Of a DNA stretch of 64,000 bases, positions 11,087-21,644 are shown piece by piece. The stretch comes from Larix kaempferi (taxonomy: Eukaryota; Streptophyta; Pinopsida; Pinales; Pinaceae), in the NCBI GenBank assembly GCA_027924585.1, contig BSBM01000321.1, positions 2,927,001 through 2,991,000 of the forward strand, read 5' to 3'. The notes under the pieces were generated by a model. The model worked only from the letters and a program-made list of their open reading frames with translations. It made no database searches and had not been told where the DNA came from. How positions within the stretch are numbered: the stretch's first letter is position 1; the number at the start of each line of letters is the position of its first letter. A program made the position numbers and the translations under genes.

Positions 11087-11377
11087 TCAGAAAATTTGTT
11101 TAGTTTGTCTTTGCTCGACGTGTTTATATTTCAATTTATGCAATAGGTCAATCATTTTGCCTACAGCTTCCTCGTTTGAAATTAAACTGAGTAATTCATT
11201 GAGAAATTCCTGTCAGTTTTCTTCAATGTCTTCGTGTGCTGCTAAGTCATGAAATATGTCGGATACATCTTTGTACACAGATTTTTGTTTTATAGGATTT
11301 GGGTAATCCTCTTTATCGACAATTCTACTTATCTGTGGCTTATCTTGACCAATGTGAGTGCCTTGCCTAGTTACAAT

Positions 11378-12310
11378 TTACAAGCTTTTTGTATGAAGCA
11401 CATCATTTTTTGAAATACAAGATAAAACATGAACATTCTTTTTATTATTTAGTTTCTCAATCATGGTAGGGCAATCCTCTAAATAGTGATCGCCTACCCC
11501 ACACTTTGTACAAAATTTAAGATCAGTTCTTTCCTTATAAGGGCATTCTGCATGCCAATGATCCTTGCTGAGACATGTGAAACATGCACCAGGTCGATTA
11601 GGTCGAATATATCGACCTCCACCGCCACAACCACGACTCTGGTATCCTCCACGTCTATTGTCGCCATCATACCGGCGGTCATTGTACCTTGGGTATCTGT
11701 CATTCCTGTTTTGATTGTACCGGTTATTTCTTCCATCATTTCTCCCAAATCTGTCACTTGCTATATTTCTATCATAATGTTGCTCGACAGAGTTTGTCTG
11801 GTACACTACATGATAGTTTTGTCGATTTTTCAGGTTTAGATGACATTCTTCAATTGCATGTGTATTGACTTCACAAATTTGACACCATTTTTCCTTCTTG
11901 TTTTTCAGATTGTATGGACAATCGTTTGTGGTATGCGAGTCATACTCTTTGCAAAGGTCGCAAAAGCATCTGGATTGAATGAGTTTAAATTCTTGTCGTT
12001 GATCCTCAATTCGACAAGAACCTTTGGTATGTCCTGAATTTCAACATGTTGTACACCATAATTCTGGCCCTTTTAGATTCATATTTCTGATAGCATTCTC
12101 CATACTTTCAAGGCATTTGTCAACGTGTCTATCTATGGATACTAGAGGGTATTCATCATCCATTTCAATTTCTAGTGCTACTTTTATTGCCTCTGCACAA
12201 GTATTAACACTTTGTAGATGGACATGTATTCTGATTTTATTTATTAGACCAGTAATAAACCATTTGATTAATATTTTTTCTTCAATCTCATAGTCTAATT
12301 TGCTTAGGAG
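11378..12310 (-). pseudogene. Gypsy gag: nucleocapsid region with five zinc knuckles
   Basis: RNA-binding nucleocapsid. Five CCHC-type knuckles are readable in order along the minus strand: C-TT-C...NSGH-TKGS-C (12055-12014; TGA at 12041-12043 inside it), CDLCKEYDSHTTNDC (one extra spacer residue), CQICEVNTHAIEEC, CFTCLSKDHWHAEC and CTKCGVGDHYLEDC. An Arg/Asn/Gly/Tyr-rich stretch (RYNQNRNDRYPRYNDRR, then glycine-rich) separates knuckles 3 and 4. The last two are in an open frame (11378-11806); the first three lie upstream in the same frame with a stop. Most gypsy gags have one knuckle, sometimes two. Confidence 0.75.
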
Positions 12311-12643
12311 TTATTTAAACCTCTTTTCATACTCCTTGACAGTTTTTGTCAACTTTTGGACTGTCGTCTTTAGTCGTTCTGCCGCCAGGTATGTCGCATC
12401 TTCGATCATGAAAAAGGACAAAAATCTTTGTTTGATTTGTGCCTTGGTTGCATTTGGTGACTTTGCTATGTACCCCATGTACCATGTCAGCACTCTTTTT
12501 CTTAATGAACCAACAAACTGAGCAACTTGTCTTTCTTCGCTAGTGATTTGATTGGTTGTCCATATCGCTTCGCACACAAACCAATGTCTTATCAGGTCTT
12601 CGTCACCTTCATAGAATGGAAGGTGTGTTGTTGAGTGTGCCAT
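12311..12643 (-). pseudogene. Gypsy gag: capsid domain
   Basis: About 110 residues with the Retrotrans_gag pattern: LPFYEGDEDLIRHWFVCEAI, then QVAQFVGSLRKRVLTWYMGY and AQIKQRFLSFF. It assembles the particle shell. It is followed directly by the zinc-knuckle region and preceded by a low-complexity acidic region. The frame ends in a stop at 12311. Confidence 0.75.
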
Positions 12644-14112
12644 GTCTGCTAGTGTATTATTTTGAGAGTTTGATGGTGGTGTGGGTGGATTATTTCCACA
12701 ATCATAACTTAGTGCTTTGTCAATTTGAATTAGTTGTCTCTCCGGGCTTGGTTCTCTGTCTTCCGAACCAATAACTATAACTTCTTCTGTATCGCTAGGT
12801 CTTCCTTATTCTACCACTTCTTTCGAAATCCAGTTAAAGTTTTGCCCGAATGGGATTTCACTGAATCTCGGGCTTTCCGATGTACTCGATGAGTCACTCA
12901 AATTTGGTATTGGCAGGGGGGGCACTTCCTCATGCTCTGAGTACACTATATGAAAGCTTCTATTCAAAAATTCAGGTTGAAAAGACACCCAATATGAATT
13001 AATAGTCTATGAATATCATCGCCTTCTATGCTTCGACGACTCCAAATTCCTGACTGACCAGCATGGAGACCCAAATTTTCCTCAATAATTTCTTTCACCC
13101 GAACGCTTTGTGTCAAATGAAATGGAGAAGTAGGTGTTACCATTTCAGGTACCTGAACTTGGAGAGCTCTAGCACGCTCTATCCACAAGTCTTCATCCAT
13201 CGGCGACAAGTCTTCTTCGACACCCCAATCATCGCGGGCTTGACTTGACTCTGGCATATTTCCTTCTGCATCTGTCGCAGCATTTGATCCTCGCATCCTT
13301 CGGAGCGCAATTGCTTGCTACCGCAGCTCTTCATGCCGCTGCCTCCTCTTTTCTCTTTCAATTTTCTGGATATGTGGGGTGCTTTTATGACTCAAAAGTT
13401 TGTCTTTGTCGGATTTTCTTCCACTGCTGGCCATGTCGTCTTGTCATATGTCGATTTTCATCAAACTAGGTACATCAGAGCATGCTTTGTCACCCCCCCA
13501 ATGCCAGCCCAAAGTTTTCTAGATCACTGGGGAAGTACAGACCATCATTTGTTCAAGAAAAATTCTCATTCATGCTCCTTTACAAATCTTTCCCACTTAT
13601 GTTCTTTCTCCTTCCAATTAGAGTTCGGAAGGGGCGAGATCAGCGATGGTCGTGTCTCGACAATATGCGCAATGCCTTTGTCGATCAGAAATTTGAACAA
13701 TAAGGTCGGCAAAGAACAAAAAAATTGATCAGCTAATTCGGTGAAGAACTTTCTCCTTATTTCGTCAACCGAGCCGCGGTCTTCAATCGCCTGTTCTTCA
13801 CAAAAATCGTTTGCAATCTTTTCACACCACTCTGACAGATTTGTGCATCCTCCATTGATCATCTTTGAAAACAGCTTCCTCTCTACTTCATCAACTGGTC
13901 TTTTCATCCAGAAGCTTCTTCAAGGCGGTCGGCACGGACTCTACAATTCTTTCATGGGTCTTAGAGAAGAATCGATCTCTTGCTTGGTTAATCGTCAGCT
14001 TGTTACGTCGTGCATAGTACTACAGATAATTCATGATTTTCTTCTCCCACCGATCTCTAATCTCCTATTCTAAAATCATAGGTCATGTTGCTATTTGTTT
14101 TTCATGTATCAA
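12644..14112 (-). pseudogene. Gypsy gag N-terminal region and leader
   Basis: Several overlapping open pieces on the minus strand (13566-13907, 12964-13296, 12806-12988) make up the decayed N-terminal gag region and 5' leader. 13566-13907 is Lys/Glu-rich with an EWCEKIANDFCEEQ stretch; 12806-12988 is Ser/Pro-rich and acidic, like the segment often found just before capsid. I recognise no domain. The first start codon cannot be fixed because of the breaks. Confidence 0.5.
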
Positions 14113-14127
14113 CCGGCAACGGAACCA
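14113..14127 (-). other. Gypsy primer-binding site
   Basis: Minus-strand TGGTTCCGTTGCCGG lies 2 bases inside the LTR end and starts with the TGG that pairs with a tRNA CCA end. It resembles the TGGCGCCGTTGCCGG site used by tRNA-Asp-primed plant gypsy elements with two differences, so the primer identity is not certain. Confidence 0.75.
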
Positions 14128-14129
14128 GA

Positions 14130-14460
14130 TGTTGTAGTCCCGAAGGTTCATGTGGTTACCATAGGTACATTACATAATATAAGCAAGCATACACAATGAT
14201 ACAGATACAAGAGACAAGACAAATAGAGAGAACACAAGCCTTTATATTAACCAACAAGAGAAGAATACAATCATAGAACCAATCTTAACCAGTACATCGG
14301 CTCAACGGCATATATATATCTATGCAAATAAATTTACATAACCATCTGTCGGTCTATCTAACCGACCCGACCTATACTACTCGACGTGACCTGTCGACAT
14401 ATGCTTCAAAGTGGTCGAACGGAGGGCCTAGTCAACAGGCCTACCTAGGCCCCTCCAACA
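14130..14460 (-). repeat. Gypsy 5' LTR (331 bp)
   Basis: Plus-strand ends TGTTGTAGTCC...CCCCTCCAACA, between the PBS and the Copia-2 RT coding sequence. The neighbouring 5 bases are GAAGG (14461-14465); the matching target copy is outside the window. Short for a gypsy element of this size. Confidence 0.85.
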
Positions 14461-14465
14461 GAAGG

Positions 14466-15160
14466 CTACCAATCGACTGTCGATATAGTGTCGAATCTGC
14501 AAGCGGTGTAGAATTTCCCTCCTCAAGACTGATTCCTGAGAGGAATGGGAATGGAGCTGCCTTACAATATGACATATTAAATTTGTTTAGCAGGTCTTAA
14601 ACATATTTCCCATCAAACTTTTGAGCAATCTCAAGCCCAAGGAATTTCTTCAACAAGCCCAAATCACTCATGTCAAAAGCTAGATTTAAAGCAGTTTTTA
14701 ACTTGTCAATTGAAGCAAGAGTGCTTCCAGTTATCAAAATATCATCAACATAAAGGACAATAATCAGAAAATTACCTTCATGTTTCTATAGGTACACATT
14801 TGGATCTGATTTTCACCTTGCAAAATTCTGTGACAGAAGGAAGGAGTCCATCTTTTCGTACCAAGCTCTTGGGGCCTATTTTAATCCATACAATGATTTA
14901 TTCAATCTACACACTAATGTCAGATCTGATATGTATCCTTCAGGATGCTTCATGTAAATATATTCTTTCATATCTCCATGAATAAATGCACTCTTCACAT
15001 CCATATGGTTCACTTCCCAGTGCTTAGATGCGGAAATAGCCAAAACTAGGTGGATAGAATCCATCTTTGCAACCAGTGCAAAGGTATCGGTGTAGTCCAC
15101 TACTTGGACTTGGGAGAATCCTTTTGCAACCAACCTAGCTTTGTATTTTCAGGTTGAGCT
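14466..15160 (-). pseudogene. Copia-2 reverse transcriptase fragment
   Basis: RT landmarks on the minus strand are the VAKGFSQ start, NHMDVKSAFIHGD, LNKSLYGLK and further down an LYVDDILI catalytic stretch near 14740. A TAG-type stop follows YGLK, and another lies near 14594. The frame ends at the gypsy insertion, just before the point where RNase H would begin. Confidence 0.88.
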
Positions 15161-16206
15161 ATCAGCAGCAACCTTTTTGCGGTAGACCCATTTACATTGG
15201 ATTAATTTCCTCCCAGGTGGAAGAGAAACTAGCTCCCATGTAGCATTCTTTTAAAGAGAATTGTACTTTTCATCCATGGCGGTTTGCCATCTTGGATCTC
15301 GGTGGGAATAATAATATGATTTAGGATCTGAACCTATCATCAAAAAACATTTCTCATATATCAAAGGATCAGAACATGAAAGAGCCATACCTTTTGTTTG
15401 AAAGTCTGCTCGAGTTCTCCTTGGATCGGCAGGATTTCCAATGTTAGAACCAGCAGAATTGAGAGTATTTTGGGCCCACTTTGGAAACTATTGGGGCACA
15501 TCTAGATCAGATTCTGAACCTGATATTTCATGTTCATCAAAGTCTAATAAAATATCATAAATATCAGAACCAAAACTTTCATCATCTTCTCTGAAATCTT
15601 CTTCTTGTAGAGGCAGTAAATCAGTAGTTTCTGCCTCGACTAGCTCTAGATTTTAAAGTGGTTCTTCAAATATGACACTTCGCTCAATGAATATATTTTT
15701 GGATATCATATCCAAGAGTTTGTAGCCTTTTTATTCTTCATGATATCCAATTAGGATGCACTTAATACTTTGTGGATCCAAATATTTTCTCTTCTCATAC
15801 GGAAATCTAGCCCAAGCAGTGGAGCCAAAAACCCTGAGATTGGACACATCAGGTTTGTGACTAGTGTAGGCTTCGAAAGGAGTAGTATCTATCAAATATG
15901 AATTGTAAATATGTTTTGAATGTATGCAGCAACATTCATGGCCTCATCCCAAATATTTGCAACCAAACCTTTTGACTCAATCATACAGGTTTCCATCTCT
16001 TTCAGTGATCGGTTCTTCCTTTCCGCTACACCGTTCTGCTGAGGTGTGTAGGGAACTATATGTTGGATCTGAATGCCACTTTCAGCACAAAGTTTTAGCA
16101 GTTGTGATTTGATATATTCAACTCCATTATCAGATCTTAGAGCTTTGATCTTGTTCTCGGTGGCAGTCTCAACAGAAGCCTTGAAAATATTGAATTTTTC
16201 TAGCAC
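15161..16206 (-). pseudogene. Copia-2 integrase C-terminal half and linker
   Basis: 16206-15892 encodes the catalytic core end: IKALRSDNGVEYIKSQ with the second catalytic Asp and TPQQNGVAERKNRSLKEM with the Glu. Below 15892 the frame continues with stops through the integrase C-terminus (RFPYEKRKY-like and IGYHEE-like stretches around 15740-15820) and an acidic linker that reaches RT near 15160. Confidence 0.82.
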
Positions 16207-17048
16207 TTCTGACTTGTTTTTGAGAAAGAAGACTCAAGTGAATCTGGAGAAGTCACGATAAATGTCAGAACATACCTTGAGCCATTCTTGGAGGTATGTG
16301 GAAGTGGACCACTGATATCGGAACGTATCAGCCCCAAAATAGAAGAAGCTTTGCCTCGGTCAAATTTGTGCTCTAGGTACTTCCCAATGATGCAACCTTT
16401 GCATATTCCCTCCGAGGATTTGATCTTCGAAAGGCCATCAACCATGGAATTTTTTTGTAGAAGCTGCAAATATTTATAATTTAGGTGTCCAAACCTCTCA
16501 TGCCATAGCCTACTAACCTCATTTCCATGAGTTAGAAGAGAAATGGGATTTTCATGTGGCAAAAAGTGTGAAAACTCATATGATTTTGTAGCATGATTGG
16601 ATTTTCCTACCGCAATGAGTTCTCCACTTGCAATATCAGAAATTTCAACTTTGTTAGGGAAGAATACAACTTTCTTTGCTGAACCAATGAGTGTCATCTG
16701 ATATACGGAAAGAATATTCGAAGCTAAGGAGGGTACATAGAGAACATTGTGGAAACTGCCATGCTCTAAATGAATGGTTCCTTTGCCCTTTGAAGAAATT
16801 TGAGAGTCATGTCCCATGTGGATGGAGATGGTGCTGTTGGGGTCAAATGATGATAGAGAATATTTATTTTCATCCATGTGGTTTGAAGCTCCAAAATCAA
16901 TGAGTAGAGTTTTGGAATTCGAAACAGTTGCCATGAGTTCATGAACTCTTTCAGGGTGATCATTTTTGTCCTTCTTCCTTGCACCATCAGGAAGGGTTAT
17001 GGTGTTTTTCTCTAAGAGAAGGGCCATCTGATCTATGGTATTTTTCAT
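16200..17048 (-). pseudogene. Copia-2 protease and integrase N-terminal half
   Basis: LLIDFGASNHM is the protease active site with Phe replacing the usual Ser (DSGAS to DFGAS). GAG-pre-integrase follows with SRLWHERFGHLNYKYLQLLQ and CKGCIIGKYLEHKFDRGKAS, then IRSDISGPLPHTS with the first catalytic Asp. The frame is lost just after YVLTFI, near 16260, and meets the next open piece at 16206. Confidence 0.88.
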
Positions 17049-17858
17049 TCATGAACTTTCAGGATGAAATCCATTGCTACAATAAGAACATTTAGTCTTC
17101 TCTTTTTCCTCTTTGCCCTTTTGCTTGTTTCTTGAACCGGATGGCTCATTCGACTGCTTGGTTTTCTCTCTTTGCTTGGAAGGATCAAACTTTGGCTTCT
17201 CTTTCTTTTGCTTCCCTTTTCCATTCGTTGTTTTGTATCCTCTAGAAAAAAGAGCTTTATATTTGGAGCTCATGGACCCCATTTGAACAAGCTTATCATG
17301 CTCCTTTGTCAAGGATTCAATGAAAGCATTTAAGGTACGCATTTTCCAATTAGGAATTGTGATTTTTCCCGTATTGAAAGTTGAAACAAAAACTGAATAA
17401 TCTTTTCCAAGCTTTGTATGGATGCATAAAATCAATTGCTTATCCTCCTTTTCCACTCCACATTGCTTCAATAGCATAACCAAGCTCTTAAAATTAGTGA
17501 AGAAGTCATTGATGGTCTCGAAATTTTCAGGATTGAGTGCAATCAACTTGTTTTCAAGATGATAGGATCTCATCTCATCCTGCTTGCCAAAGAGTGTGGC
17601 AAGTTTCTCCCATACCTCTTTCGGATTATTCAATCCACTGAGATGGAAAAGAAGATCCTTAGATATGCTGAGACAAAGGAAACCATAAGCTTCATCAAGC
17701 TTATTGAAATATTTTTCCTTCTCTACTGCTAATTTAGCTTCAACTTCAAGGCCCATGGTAACTTTCTAGAAACCTTTAGAGTGCAACATTATCTCCATAT
17801 CAGCCTTCCATTGATAATAGTTGAAGGGAGTAAGGAGATTTGATGAAGAAGTGTCCAT
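17049..17858 (-). pseudogene. Copia-2 gag
   Basis: The natural ATG is at 17858-17856 (MDTSSSNLLTPFNYYQW...), a DUF4219-like start. TAG at 17766-17768 breaks it about 30 codons in. UBN2-type gag follows: LFHLSGLNNPKEVWEKLATLF and LENKLIALNPENFETINDFF. A Lys-rich stretch leads to the knuckle start KCSYCSNGFHPESS, whose last Cys codon is now TGA at 17049-17051. RNA-packaging protein, not functional. Confidence 0.88.
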
Positions 17859-17928
17859 ATTTCAAGATGATCGAATGCAATGGAGGAGTAGAATAACCTG
17901 CAAATCACAAGAAAACAAGAACTATAAG

Positions 17929-18653
17929 TGTAAAATTAGTCACAGCAGATCTAATGAACAAGTAAATCAATCACAATAGATGAAACTCAGAAAAATGGTG
18001 TAAAACTGTGCAAAGCATGCATCAGTGCTCAATATCCCAATGAGGGTCAATAATTACAATACAATACAGTAACCATGACTGAGCAATTCAAATTTACTAA
18101 GAAGGTCATTCAAATTACTGAATGGTGTAGCTTGACTCCAATTAGGAGTCCTCATCATCAATCAGTGGTGGTCATCAATGCACAAGAACCAGTCATCTAG
18201 GTGTCAATCTGAGTCTAACTGAGTGTAACAAGTGTTACTGAAGTGTGTAGTAGTTATATAGGGAAGGAGGATCAGTGGAGGGCGCATGGGAGTCTTAACT
18301 GAAGTCAGAACAAGTCATATATCAATTTGGAGGTCCAACGGAGTGAAACAGTCAGTCGGGAGTGAAACTAGCCTCAAATCAGGGAGAATCGGAGCTAACT
18401 GAGTGTAAACTGAGGTGGTAGGTGAAGAAGTGCACCCTTCTCTAGCAGTAGGTGAGAAGTGGGCGCCTTCATGACTAGGAGGGATAAAGAACCGATGTAA
18501 GAATCTCCCGGGTACTAGAATAAGGTGGGTAAGGTGCTGGAGGCATCAACCTGGTGATTGGGATGCAAGCAAAATGCATGCAAACCCTAGAGTTTGCATG
18601 CAAACCCTAATTGCATGCAAGGTATTGAAAATGATGATGTGGATATCCAAACA
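17929..18653 (-). mobile_element. Solo LTR (725 bp) in the Copia-2 leader
   Basis: Ends TGTAAAATTAG...TATCCAAACA and flanked by a perfect ATAAG duplication (17924-17928 and 18654-18658). No interior or second LTR is present, so it is the product of LTR-LTR recombination. It aligns by eye with the non-autonomous LTRs (shared stretches around the RY motifs and the GGAGGTCCAACGGAGTGA block). It lies between gag and PBS of Copia-2, whose leader continues at 18659-18905. Confidence 0.92.
18577..18619. promoter_or_regulatory. RY / telo-box cluster in the solo LTR
   Basis: CATGCAAACCCTAG at 18577-18590, CATGCAAACCCTAA at 18597-18610 and TTGCATGCAA just after. Same composite motif as in the non-autonomous LTRs; function not shown. 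Confidence 0.5.
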
Positions 18654-18905
18654 ATAAGGTCAACAACCCACATTTTTCAAGTTGCATCACACTCGACATA
18701 AGACAATCAAGCAAGCTTGAAGATCTAATGATTCGAATCCAGGAATTATGTGGAAATTATCGGCTTCTTGTGTGGAGTTGGAAGAAATTTTTAGCAATAG
18801 CGAATGCAAGAGAGAGAATGCATGCCAATGCTGCAATTTTTGTGAGCAAATTCACTCAATCTTCATGAATAATCCCTGCAGAAAATAAGTCTTGTCCCTG
18901 CCATG

Positions 18906-18917
18906 GCTCTGATACCA
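18906..18917 (-). other. Copia-2 primer-binding site
   Basis: Minus-strand TGGTATCAGAGC adjoining the LTR, the initiator tRNA-Met type. Confidence 0.92.
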
Positions 18918-19604
18918 TGTGAAATTGAAGCACAGTAGCTCTAATTGAACAAGAAAATCAATTACAACAGATGCATAAAGAATAATATGTGTAAACTGTG
19001 CAAAAGAATTGCAGCAGTGCTCTATTGAACTCAGAAGTAGAATACAATACAATGTGCAGTCAGAATGACTGAATAATTCAAATTAACCAAGGAGGTCATT
19101 CGAATAGCCTGCATGGAATAGCTTGGCTCCACTAGGAGTCCTCATCATCATATCAGTGGAGTCATCAATGCACAAGTAACGGTCAACCAGGTGTCAAACT
19201 GAGTCTAACTGAATGTGGTAGGTGTAACACATGCATGGTGCACTAATGTAGTGAAGGTGGATAAAAGGAGGGCGCATGAGGAGCTGACTAGAGTCAGAAC
19301 TGGCAATCTAGTATCATTGGAGGTCCAACGGAGTGTTTCAGTTAGCTAACTAGTTAATCAGTCCTTAAATCAAGGAAAGATCCACAAATCAAGCTAAGTA
19401 ACTGAAGTGTCACTTGTGGTAGGTGAGAAAGGGTGCCTTTCACATGTGGTAGGTGAAAAGAGGGCACATCACTAACTAGGAGGGCTAGAACTGCATGGAA
19501 AGAAGCTCCCGAGGCTAGCAAACTGGGGACTAGGTGCTGGGTGACACCTCACTGGTGACTGGGATGCATGCAAACATAAAAAGTAATGATGATATATCCT
19601 AACA
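18918..19604 (-). repeat. Copia-2 5' LTR (687 bp)
   Basis: Begins TGTGAAATTGAAGCACAG and ends ATATCCTAACA on the plus strand. It shares the start, the end and several internal blocks with the non-autonomous LTRs (5014, 7363) and the solo LTR (17929), so all belong to one LTR lineage. CATGG (19605-19609) is the presumed target copy. Confidence 0.88.
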
Positions 19605-19625
19605 CATGGATGAGACAATGGTCTC
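19605..19625 (+). pseudogene. Scrap of Copia-3 gag between two insertions
   Basis: Twenty-one bases between the Copia-2 LTR and the LARD-A LTR. They can be read as gag codons leading towards the LTKISQVRDHL stretch that resumes at 27967, so both neighbours appear to have inserted almost side by side in the Copia-3 gag. Assignment rests on position and the plausible reading only. Confidence 0.5.
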
Positions 19626-21644
19626 TGTAATGTCCCTTATTAGTAATTTTATTAAAATTGCAATTTTCCACTTTTTTTTCCCTAGTTCGACCTTTGACTA
19701 GTTTTGATCTCTAGGTCCCAAATTTGCCCCAAATGATCCCAAATATTCTGAGAAGGTATATGAATGATATTAGAACATAAATATGTGTTTCATGGATGCC
19801 TTTGGACCTTTAAAATACTTCTGCAAATCCTCTTTCAATTCTGATCAATGTAAGTAACTTTACTAGTGATTTTCCTTTGACTAGTATTGGTCTCTAGGTC
19901 TCAAATTGACTCCAAATGCCTTCAAATCTTCAAGGAATGTGTATGAATGATATTAGAACTTGAATATGATTTTTATGAATGAAATATGTCCACCAAAAGA
20001 CCTTTTCAAACTCTCTTAAGATTCTAGACCAATTATGCAATTTTACTAGTAATTTGGGGTTCAAATCCCCCTGGGGTAAGTACTGAAAATGGATTCCCAA
20101 ATGCCTCCAAACCCACTCAAATTTATGAAAAGAGGTATGTAATGTGTTAATTATTTTATTAAAGTCTCATATGCACCATTAATGGATTATTACAATTGTT
20201 CTCACCCTCTCCCATTCAACTGCAAAAATCCCCAATTCGACCCTTGGGGAAATGGCACTATTTCACCTCCCAATACAACTAAACTGAGTAAAAATGCTTC
20301 AAATGCTCAATTACAGTACATGAAACTTGTATAAGACATACATGGTAGTATATTGATCACAAATATATCAGAGAATCATCCATTCATTCGAAATCATCAT
20401 CAATACATTGGCTCACAACAAGGTAGTGGGGAAATGGCATTGTTCTTCCATTAAAAATGAGATTTATACATTTCTACTTGGAATTTATACCTGAAAATTT
20501 TTGGAGATGAATAAAAGAGTATTTAATTCATATTAAAAAAGAAATGGGGCATTAAAAGCTTCCCCAAAGAGTACAATAGCTCACCAAAAACGCCCTCCCT
20601 CAAGGATCAAGAATATGCCATCAAAACTGGAAATGGTTGAAGGAGTGAGCTGCAATAGAAGAAACCATGAGCTGTCCTATAGCTTACACATACAAATAAA
20701 TACTCCATTAAAGCTCCAAATGAAAGGTCTGAATGGCCTTTCCAATTACCAACTTGGATGGGAATCTTTCACCCTCGAAATTGGCTAAGGCAAGAAACTA
20801 GTCATCCACTAGCTCTCCCTCTTCACAAATGCAATTGCAAATTCTACAAATGATCAAAAACTATTCTCATACTTCATTTATACATTTTATAACCAACATT
20901 ATCCTTCTAAGGGTCGAAATCCTCTCAATAGATTCAATAGATTTCCATTTAGGAAATATTCCAGATTTGCCACTTGTCTCCTAGTTCCAACCTTCCATCT
21001 TCTCCCAAATTTGATTTTGAGTCTCTTTGGCTTCTCCAACCCCCAAATTCGCCTTCCTTGAGCCTATTTTTGGGGCTGACATGTCATAGTGGTCAGATTT
21101 CAGAGGTCAGGTCTGCAATTTGTCATAGTTGTCATAGATGCTCCATCATTGGTGTCATAGGGGCTAGGGAATCTAGCCCAAGTGTCCACAAACTTCCACT
21201 TTGACTCTTTATCTTCCATGGAGGTTACCAATCCTTCCCAATTCAACCTAATATGCTCAATGACATGTTTTATAACTTACCAACTCACCCAAGAGTTTTC
21301 ACATTCCCATTAATTCGAATTTGCAAAAGAGAGATACCATGTATTATGAAAAATCAAGCTAGTGTGGGTCCCACATCGTCCATATGTCTCCAAAACCATT
21401 TGTCACCTAGTATTTCTCTTGAATTTCTTTATTCACTCTATTTATTAAATACTTGAACCCTTCTAATGTCTAAACATCATTTATTATCCCCCTTATTCCA
21501 AATCCTAAAGCTTCCACCCCAAACCTAGGAAACTAATAATTTTCCTCCTTGGCAATTATTTGACCCTTAACATCAATTTTACAAACTCTAATGAATATGG
21601 CTAATGTGATTAGGCCATTGTGACCCAATTCCAAATTTGGGACA
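19626..21644 (-). repeat. LARD-A 3' LTR
   Basis: Plus-strand ends TGTAATGTCCC...AATTTGGGACA. Nearly identical to 25949-27966. The interior ORF runs about 110 bases into this LTR, its stop codon being at 21533-21535. Confidence 0.92.

Larger units (their letters stand above)
4915..14460 (-). mobile_element. Ty3/gypsy LTR retrotransposon, interrupted by two younger elements
   Basis: Minus-strand order is 5' LTR (14460-14130), PBS, gag (N-terminal region, capsid, five zinc knuckles), protease, a second capsid-like domain, RT and RNase H. RNase H is cut at 8168 by the non-autonomous element and resumes at 5013-4915, where Copia-1 cuts it again, so integrase and the 3' LTR lie outside the window. 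It sits inside the RT of Copia-2: the Copia-2 frame stops abruptly at 14461. All coding parts carry stops, mostly C-to-T. Confidence 0.9.
14461..19604 (-). mobile_element. Copia-2: Ty1/copia element, split by gypsy and carrying a solo LTR
   Basis: Minus-strand order is 5' LTR 19604-18918, PBS, leader (containing a foreign solo LTR at 17929-18653), gag, protease, integrase and RT. At 14461 the RT/RNase H frame is cut by the gypsy LTR, so the rest lies left of the window. It inserted in the gag of Copia-3, a scrap of which follows the LTR at 19605. Confidence 0.9.

Noticed and set aside
20974-21456. Small ORFs repeated at 20974-21456 and 27297-27779
   Set aside because: Duplicate positions within the two LARD-A LTRs; non-coding LTR sequence.
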